This document shows, piece by piece, positions 56,990 through 64,000 of a stretch of DNA of 64,000 nt (position 1 is its first letter; each line of letters begins with the position of its first letter). The notes beneath the pieces are model-generated. The model did no database searches, was not told the origin of the DNA, and saw only the letters and a list, made by a program, of their open reading frames with translations. The stretch spans positions 17,188,640 to 17,252,639 of the forward strand of contig NC_049915.1 in the NCBI RefSeq assembly GCF_001411555.2, given 5' to 3'. A program made the position numbers and the translations under genes. Source of the DNA: Juglans regia. Lineage: Eukaryota > Streptophyta > Magnoliopsida > Fagales > Juglandaceae.

Positions 56990-57340
56990 TGGGGCTACTT
57001 TTAAGACTACTTTTAAGACTATCACCCCCAAACAAGGGAGTGGTTTAATTTGGTAATTGCCTTTTTTATTGTTTATTCTTTTACTTTTTTTTTCTTTTTT
57101 TTCTCATTTTCTCTTCTCCATCTCTCATCTTGCCTTCTCTCTCCACTCAGATTCTATAGTACTGTCTCTCTTTTTTGTCTCGTATCTTATTCATCTCTGT
57201 CTCACTCCCTCTTCTCTATCTCATTGTCGCTGCCAGCAATGGCCCATGGAGGTAGGAATGGGCGGCGGGACACCGCCTCCTGCCCCCTGCACCCCGCCCT
57301 GGCATCATCTAATTATGGGGACAACCCGCTATTAAGCATA
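56990..57340. other. Pyrimidine-rich tract, no supported gene
   Basis: A T/C-rich run at 57057-57230 is followed by a GC-rich 90 bases. A frame starting ATGGCCCATGG at 57239 is short and has no domain. The part at 57030-57090 ('ccaaacaagg-agtggt' and 'ttgtttattcttttacttt') is related to 58890-59020. Confidence 0.45.
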
Positions 57341-57414
57341 ACATTTGACAAAGTTTAATTTGGTGGGCTATTTTTATAATTTGGAGGAACGTAGGACGCA
57401 CGCACGTACGTACT

Positions 57415-57580
57415 TTAGAGCACTTGCTGGCTTCTAGTTCTAATATCTCAAGGGCATGCTTATTTTTTCTTATCACGATTGATCGCCTTTATCTGAGTCT
57501 TTTTCTCTTTTTGTTTCTTTATGTTTGCCTCTATCTTTCAATCCCATCGGGTGGAGTCCAACACAATTTGATGCTTTTTC
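57415..57580. repeat. Duplicated segment D1, copy 2
   Basis: Partner of 54010-54400. It lacks the MITE inserted in copy 1. Confidence 0.63.
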
Positions 57581-57599
57581 CCCTAAAAAGCAGTTTTGA

Positions 57600-58820
57600 C
57601 GTAGTAATATATATATATATAACTCTATGATGATCAGTGGCATTGTTGATCAATTTTTATATTTATTCTTTTGAAAAGTAAAGGGTCATAATAGTGTTGT
57701 GTCATATTTTATATAATGAGATAAAAATAAAATGAGAGTGTGGTGTATAATATTATTCTATATATATATATATATATATATGAAAATGAAATGCACTAAC
57801 CGTAAAGCTAATAACCCACTGAAAAAAAGGGTTTTAACATCTCAAAATGCAAATAAAATTAAAAGGAAAACAAATAATTTTCCTGCACGAAGAATAGATT
57901 TAATTAGCACGAACACAAAATGAATGCTAAAATTTGAGTAATTAAATTTAAAAAATTCGCATTCATGAGTAGAAACGAACAAAGAAAAAATCATTGATAA
58001 AAAATTATAGGGAGTACAATATATTAGAGATATAAACCATAACAGGAGTCATTTACGACCAAAATAACTTTTTTTGTACGAAGAATTGGTCCGATAAAGG
58101 CAAATTTATTGTAGAAATGATTATATATATATATATATATATGCATAAATCCAAAAAACCAATGCACCTAAATTTCACTTGCACACAAAACGAATTAGAT
58201 TAATTTCTAGAAAAAAAAGATAACTAGAGACCATTTTGATAGGATGTTGTGTAAAAGTCACACCCTTCATTAATCTCCAATCCTCACATAAGGGTTCTAA
58301 AAAAGCTAAACTATATATATAAGATAATTTCAAATAATTCTAAAAAGAGGTAGAGCAGTTTTCTGAGCAAAAATTAATTAATGGACATTGCATTTTAGGA
58401 ATTTTAATCAGATTTAAATTAATTAATGAGTTAATCCTCAAAAAATGTTATAATATTTGAGATTGATAACTTGATCATATGTTTTTTCTCTCTTAATTAA
58501 GGGAGAAAAGCATATATATATATATAGTATATATATAAAAGATGCATGCATACATGAGTATTAGCTAGCTAGCTAGGCTTCGAAATTCGGAAAAATAATG
58601 TAAATAGAATTTCGTCTATGAATCTTCATGGAGCCTCCACTTTTAAGCATTTTTAATGCACCAAAAAGCTTTCCAAAAACCAATACCATTTCAATATATA
58701 CCAAAATAAATAAATAAATTTTTATTTCATATTTATTTTTATTATATTTATACGTACTCATGAATCCTAAGTGACATGATGATCATCCACTTTTAAGCCG
58801 AAAGAACAATTGGTATCACA
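57600..58820. other. AT-rich intergenic, no recognised gene
   Basis: Several (TA)n tracts occur (57608-57620, 57761-57780, 58123-58141, 58513-58525). The frames here are short and without domains. The part at 58611-58690 is a relative of 56517-56596. Confidence 0.45.
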
Positions 58821-58828
58821 CCTTTATT

Positions 58829-58996
58829 TATTTATTTAGGGCGATATATATATATAGTGGCTTAGTGCATGTTACGTAGCCAGTGGCCACTATCGCCTCC
58901 AAACAAGTTAGTGGTACTTTTAAAAGTACCACTAATAGTTAGTGGTAACGCTAATTATTTATTTATTTAGGGCGATATATAGTGGCTTAGTGCCTT
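58829..58996. repeat. Local direct duplication around a 28-bp palindrome
   Basis: 'tttatttatttagggcgatatata' and 'gtggcttagtgc' occur at about 58829-58868 and again at 58955-58992. Between them is a perfect 28-base palindrome (58908-58935) centred on CTTTTAAAAG, followed by a further 'agttagtgg'. It looks like a small rearrangement built on the palindrome. Confidence 0.75.
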
Positions 58997-59507
58997 TTTT
59001 CTTGTTTATTCTTTTACTTTCTCTAATGGATGTCATGATTATCATGCCAGCTTCTCTTTTCATCTATAATATTGGCTAATTTGATACAGATTCGGTGAAA
59101 TTTGAAATAAAAAATTCAAAGCTGAGAATGCATGCATGCATGCTAGTGATGAATTAGCATAATATATTTATTTATTAGCATAATAAATAAATAAAAATAT
59201 CTACAACTTTCTTCTTCTTCTTTTTTTTTTTTTTTTATCAATTTCGAAGTTCTAAATGAAATTAGCCCAAAAATAAATTAATGATAAACTCTGTCAAAAA
59301 GATTAATGTCCAAGGTTATATGTAGCTAGCTAGTAGAATGATCAATCCTTCCGTTTAAGTCATGTCAAGATGGGTTAATCTTAATCCCAACTACGTCAAG
59401 TTCTAACGTCTCGGTCGACTTTGGATATATGGCAAGTTAATTTATTGTTTATTGATTTGTAATTGCATGTGGAAAGCTGCGCTTTTGGTGCATGCATAAA
59501 ATTAACA

Positions 59508-59712
59508 GTAGTGCTAGGCTCCCGCCCAGCATTGCACAAATTCATCTTTTATATTTTTTTATTATTTTTAAACATTTTGTAAAAATATAAAAAAAAAAAT
59601 ATCAATATACTAATAGTTACTTCCTTAACTATTAATTAAAAAAATAAAAAAAATTAAAATATAGGAGGTGTCTAAATAAAGTGTCAAAGTAGTGTTTCTC
59701 GCATTAAAATCA
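59508..59712. mobile_element. AT-rich MITE-like repeat, family S copy 4
   Basis: It begins 'agtgctaggctcccgcccagc' and has an AT-only core with 'attaattaaaaaaataaaaaaaatt'. Its right end is 'gtgtcaaagtagtg'. It is weakly similar to copies 1-3. Confidence 0.38.
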
Positions 59713-59949
59713 TGTACAACCTCCATTATCATTCATAGACGAAATTGCATTATATATCTTGCCGAATTTGGAAGCGGCCTCAAATTCACAAAATACTCAA
59801 TCCCATTTTTTCCTCAAGAAAAGATTAAAAAAAAAACATTTATTTGAAACAAAATTAAAATGAACACCTAACACGAGGCAACAACAACATGCATGTTATT
59901 TATGTTCTCATATTAAAAAAATGTATTTATTCTAATTTCGGAATTTCGG

Positions 59950-60058
59950 GCAACGCATTGGGCCAAAACTCAGCTTCATCTTTTTCCCCTTGACTATCAT
60001 CTCAAAGCTGGTTGCATTGGGCCAATAATCACTAGCACTGCTGTCCCAAAACATCAAG
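59950..60058. repeat. Segment homologous to the window start (1-140)
   Basis: Shared, in order: 'ttgggccaaaactcagcttca', 'gactat-atc', 'ctcaaag', 'ggttgcattgggcc', 'aat-a-tagcactgc', 'cccaaa'. It ends shortly before the left end of the second CACTA-like element. Confidence 0.62.
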
Positions 60059-60734
60059 ACAGGTGCTTTATTCCAACAGGAGTTGACAAAGATGTTGGAT
60101 GGCTAGTTTTGTGTATTGAATTGGAATTGGAATTGGGCTCGAAATATTTTTTTGGTGTATTAAAGTGCAGTAAGATTTATAAACGAAGTTATATTTAGAA
60201 AGAAATTTCGCAATAGTAAAATCATGAATTACTACGGCTTGCCATGGTAAATAAGATTGCAAACCTCTTTTAGTGTAAAATAGATCCATTACAATAGATC
60301 AAACTAGTTTTTGTGACGGTTGGAAAATTATGACAGTGCCCAAACCGTCACAAAAAAGTATTTTCTATGATGGTTTGTAAAAACCGTCACTAAAGGCAAC
60401 TGAGAAATTGCATTACGTTTGAACGTATACATATTCACAATGTACCCTGAACATTCGAACGTGGAGGCTATTTACGTGCGAATATGGAAACTTTTGGCTC
60501 CAACGTTCGAACGTTAATTGATTTAATATTAAAGTTGGATATTTCAAATTAAAAATGATTGACAATTAAAGTGCAGTGATTTAATATTAAAGGTGAATAA
60601 GCTAACATTAAAAAATATTGAGAATTGAAATTCAAAAACAGGAGTTATATTAAATAATACTGTTCATTACATATAATAAAAATAAAGTACAAAATATGAT
60701 AAAATTTTGTAAACAACACGATAAAAAGTGAAAA

Positions 60735-61880
60735 ATACTCAGTACGAATTGTTTACATATTTATTAAAATCATTATTCAATGTGTTGACTTTTGCATTTT
60801 GGATATCTATCCGATGGACAACATCAGCGACAAAATCGGTGACACTCTATTCTACTGATGCGATCTTTCGATCAATGTGCGCAATAATATCTGATATCAT
60901 TGCATCAACCCAAGTAGTTTGCGCATCTCCCATAGATGTAGCTGTCGGCGACTGACTAATACCTGTTGGAGGAATAAGATCTAGTACAGAGCCAGGATGA
61001 AGTCAAGCATACCCCCTCCCCTATCCCATGCTCCGATGGTGTGTGGTAATGTCGATGGGGCTCATATGCTCTGTCATCCACTCCTCCACTTAGGATTACA
61101 CCCTCCGGGCCAGTAATAGCTTGGTAATGAGGACTTCATATGGAAAATTGTCCGTGGAGACAACGATCGCCTCGTAACAAATCCTCTAAAAAATACAAAG
61201 TGAAAAGTCGATGGGCTCTCCACGTGCAACTCGTATAAGGAACTGTTCGCGAGTCCAGCTAAATGTGACCTTATGTGCCACATGATCCACACTTGTTGCA
61301 ACAATAAGATGCAACATACGGAAAAATGGAGAAGTTGTACCTGGTTGAATGAGTTCTTCCTATTGATCTGCTCTTGGTCACTCCTAGTGAGGATGTAGAA
61401 ATTCTTATCTCAGGCGTCATCCTCATCATCAGTATCCTCAGTCTCCGACTGGTCAATTGGGCCAGTAAATGATGTAGAAGCGCCTACATCTGTTTCTACT
61501 CAGATCCATCCCTAGGCTGAGCATCTCATGCACTCAATATCTCAGTTATGCGACGGATCCCCAGAAGCTCGGTAATGACATCTGTCGAGACCTCGAATTG
61601 AATACTGCGTACTGTCATGGTGTGAGAGGATGCATCCTGAGGCATAGAGCACATCTTCATATAAAACTCCCCATTGACGAGTATATACTACCCCTTAATG
61701 TGCAGATACTCATCCAGCATCTCATAACAAACGCATCTCGAACGCTCTTTTGCTCCCATATGAGTTCGTGGAAATGGTTGATCATGACTTCTCGTTCGGA
61801 CATCACTGTTCGAGCCCTGATTCGAGACATGTTCTGGCTTGATCCTTCCTTCTCCATTTTCTTAGTCATCAGAAGATGAG
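60735..61880 (-). pseudogene. Degenerate 'putative plant transposon protein' gene
   Basis: The minus strand shows MTKKMEKEGSSQNMSRIRAR at the N-terminal side. After frameshifts come VDHVAHKVTFSWTREQFLIR, ICYEAIVVSTDNFPYEVLIT and KLLLARRV. This resembles the PF20167 family (putative plant transposon protein, near pattern LPFGxLIT). The C-terminal part MGDAQTTWVDAMISDIIAHI with DFNKYVNNSY is heptad-like, as in 35925-36046. Several stops are present. The family's role in transposition is not established. Confidence 0.42.
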
Positions 61881-61954
61881 TCATATCCTGAAAGAAATAA
61901 AAAAATTTGAGCAATATTATTACTATGATGCATCTTATGTAATGTAATCTAAAT

Positions 61955-62400
61955 TATTTCGAGAACATGTTAGAACGTAACATATCACGTTCGAATGTTA
62001 AGCTTATATGTGCGAATGTTTTAGATTTTATGTTCAAACGTTAATTTCCTCTAGAATAATAATTCTATAAGATGAGTTACGTTCAAGCGTGAAGGCTAAA
62101 ACACACGTTTGAATTAAGTCAAATATATGTTCACACGGTATTAATAAAATAAACAGAAAATTATTACATTTGAACATACAAAACAAATATGTTCGCACGT
62201 GAGGAAGCTGAAAGGTTTTACATTCGAACAAATTCCAAATAACGTTCACACGTAATACTAATGTTCACACGTATGTGCCGCTTAAGAATATGAACGATCA
62301 TACGTGCAAACGTTACAAACATATGTTTGAATGTAAAATAGACATTCGCACGCACTCACAATACGTTCGCACGTACTATAGAACATTCGAAAGTAGAAAT
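61955..62400. repeat. Dense array of degenerate ACGTTCGAACGT words
   Basis: At least 15 copies occur in 450 bases, for example 'cacgttcgaatg', 'atgttcaaacgt', 'acgttcacacgt', 'tacgttcgcacg', 'acattcgaac' and 'gtgcaaacgt'. Both strands read alike because the word is palindromic. Variation at the centre (TCGAA, TCGCA, TCACA, TCAAA) suggests C-to-T and other decay of one ancestral site. Confidence 0.8.
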
Positions 62401-63090
62401 GAAGTATACACTTCAAGAAAACTTTCTACGGTGGCCATTTGGCTATTGGTAACCGGTGGTGGCCAGAAAATCAAGATGAAATTCCGGCCACCAATAGGTT
62501 TCAGAGACCCCTGAAACCTCCATTAAACATTAAAAAAAAAAAATCTACCCAAATGTTAAAGAGGGATGCCTACCTCTTTTGTGATGTTTGTGGTGGAGCT
62601 TGAAGGCGGCGACGATGGATTTGGCGGCTATATGCAACAAAGGCAACAAGAGGAAAAAGAGAGATTTGCACGTTATGCCATTTCGCGTTCGGATAGAAGC
62701 TTATATATACCTAACGTTCAAATGTTGAAGTGTAACGTGAGAACGTCACAAGATGAGTGAAAAAGACATCCGAATGTTTCTATTTTAACTTTCGAACATT
62801 AAAATACTTAATTCCCGTTGCATGTGAACATTACGTTATTATGTGCAAACGTTTGTCACTTAATGCCCTAGACATACAGACATTATATTGGTACGTTCGA
62901 ATGTCTCTAGAATAATTTTTTATAATTTATAGTAAATAATATATTATCTATAATATAATATATAATAGTTGTTATATATTATGTAATCTGATAATATTAT
63001 TATTGATAATATAGTTGTTATATAGTGTGAATATGTGATTATTGATCAAGAATATTATTACTATACTATATGTAATATACTATACTTATA

Positions 63091-63618
63091 CACTATGTAC
63101 TAATATATATGTTATAAGTACAAGGTGCACTAATATAGTATATATACTATATATATTAGTCTAGTATTGTTAATATATTAATAAAGTGTAATTAATAACT
63201 AATGTTATGTACTAACTTATTATAAGCTCATAAAATATATTATACTAATAACACTATGTATTAGTATATATGTTATACTAGTATAGTATATATATTATAT
63301 ATACAAGTCTAGTGTTGTTAATATATAAATAAAGTGTAATTAACAACTAAAGTTATGTACTAACTTCTTAGAGAGACTATGGCCGCTTAGGCCAAAGAAG
63401 TTTGAGGCAATAACAAATCTGTGATGCCCTTAGATGTTCTGGGCCGCACGTGCGCTACACTGATGTATTCAACGAGTTTATAGCCTTGGCCGACATGCCT
63501 GGGTAATCTTTGAAATTTCATCATGACGGGGATAGATCATTGCAATTGTTGGTCTTCAACGAGGAATTCCTAATAAGCACGAGTCATTAGCTCGCGTTGA
63601 CTACGTCCTTGCCCTTTA

Positions 63619-63664
<46 letters not shown>

Positions 63665-63830
63665 ACTAATAACACTGTACTAGTATATATATATGTTATA
63701 CTAGTACATTGTGCAATAGTATAATATATATACTATATATACTAGTGTAGTGTAATTAATATATTAATAAAGTATAATTAACAACTAATGTTATGTAATA
63801 ACATATTATAAGCTAATAATATATAAACTA
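63091..63830. repeat. AT-rich tandem repeat, three units of about 160 bp
   Basis: Unit 1 (63091-63251), unit 2 (63252-63672, containing the rRNA insert) and unit 3 (63673 to about 63830) share 'cactatgta-tagtatat', 'tagt-tagt-ttgttaatatatta-taaagt-taatta', 'aactaatgttatgtactaac' and 'actaataa'. Without the insert, unit 2 is about 124 bases and lacks the 'attataagctcataaaatatattat' piece. Confidence 0.82.
63368..63664 (+). pseudogene. 18S ribosomal RNA fragment inserted in a tandem repeat
   Basis: From 'gagactatggccgcttaggcc' through 'gtttgaggcaataac', 'gatgcccttagatgttctgg', 'caacgaggaattcctaata', 'cacaccgcccgtcgctccta' and 'ggtccggtgaagtg', this is plant nuclear 18S rRNA in sense orientation. 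It covers roughly the nucleotides 1370-1665 region that includes the universal 'acaccgcccgtc' site near the 3' end. Several substitutions against the usual plant sequence (such as 'acgtgcgc' for 'acgcgcgc') show decay. It starts and stops abruptly inside the repeat, so it is a captured fragment, not a gene. Confidence 0.93.
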
Positions 63831-64000
63831 CTATTGTTATATAAACCACTATTGTTTAAAAAATATGTAAATATGTGAATTACATTTGAACAATACAAAT
63901 CTACGTCCATACGTGTTGTGATGATGTGCGAACATGTTTAAAAATTTAGCTGGACTTTTTCTGCATTAATTGTTAGATAATATATGCAGAACTTGAGTTA

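Larger units (their letters stand above)
60301..62910 (-). mobile_element. Second CACTA-like element with ACGTTCGAACGT-type arrays
   Basis: The left end 'aactagtttttgtgacggtt' resembles a degenerate CACTAG terminus and is followed by 'aaccgtcacaaaaa' and 'aaaaccgtcacta' inverted blocks. Arrays of palindromic words lie at about 60412-60520, 61960-62400 and 62700-62910. A decayed minus-strand gene lies between. Another terminus-like CACTTCAAGAAAAC at 62412 may belong to a nested element. The right end is not certain. Confidence 0.5.

Noticed and set aside
57050..57358. 102-codon frame with a hydrophobic start, possible signal peptide
   Set aside because: The hydrophobic part is translated from a T/C-rich tract and the rest has no domain; a second frame is equally open.
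63368..63664. A functional rRNA gene
   Set aside because: Only about 300 of roughly 1800 bases of 18S are present, with substitutions and without promoter or neighbouring 5.8S/26S.

Overview
This is plant nuclear DNA, from a eudicot that is probably a woody species. It shows spliced plant gene families, Ty1/copia and Ty3/gypsy elements, plant L1-type LINEs, CACTA transposons, AT-rich MITEs and a large CC-NBS-LRR gene. The MITE with CATCTCAACTCATC-like sequence reminds me of Fagales (walnut/oak relatives), but that is an impression only. Most of the window is layered transposon sequence. I support one intact-looking large gene, one small three-exon gene and one gene fragment.

Layout. 1-1687: sequence homologous to 59.95-60.06 kb, a 138-bp CACTA-type MITE, and the 5' part of a degenerate gypsy element (minus). 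2209-7428: a complete Ty1/copia element with a TCATA target duplication and two nonsense codons in gag-pol. 7978-8601 (minus): a small heavy-metal-associated (HMA) domain gene that has lost its metal-binding cysteines. 11.8-13.66 kb: two diverged copies of an unclassified repeat. 13.85-25.84 kb: an old LINE split by two insertions of one long-LTR family, a solo LTR (14582-16693) and a two-LTR element with only about 0.2 kb between its LTRs (17970-22905). 25.8-35.2 kb: AT-rich DNA with MITEs, a 0.5-kb CT-rich block and the last two exons of a sieve-element-occlusion gene (33099-33738).

35.19-44.78 kb: a degenerate CACTA transposon with tnp2-type transposase remnants, interrupted by a minus-strand LINE fragment (36046-38790) and by a solo LTR of the same long-LTR family (39184-41450, GGAAT duplication). 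45.9-47.8 kb: a 5'-truncated LINE that keeps its RNase H domain. 49301-53551 (minus): a 1416-codon CC-NBS-LRR gene with MHG in place of MHD, followed by a possible spliced reading frame. 54-60 kb: the NLR upstream region, built from diverged segmental duplications that MITEs have invaded. 60.3-62.9 kb: a second CACTA-like element with a degenerate 'putative plant transposon protein' gene and dense ACGTTCGAACGT-like arrays. 63.09-63.83 kb: an AT-rich tandem repeat whose middle unit contains about 297 bp of 18S ribosomal RNA sequence.

The genes do not form a pathway. What links the window is insertion history: LINE and CACTA hosts later hit by the same long-LTR family, C-to-T decay of the transposon genes, and duplication around the NLR. 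All boundaries and homologies were judged by eye.
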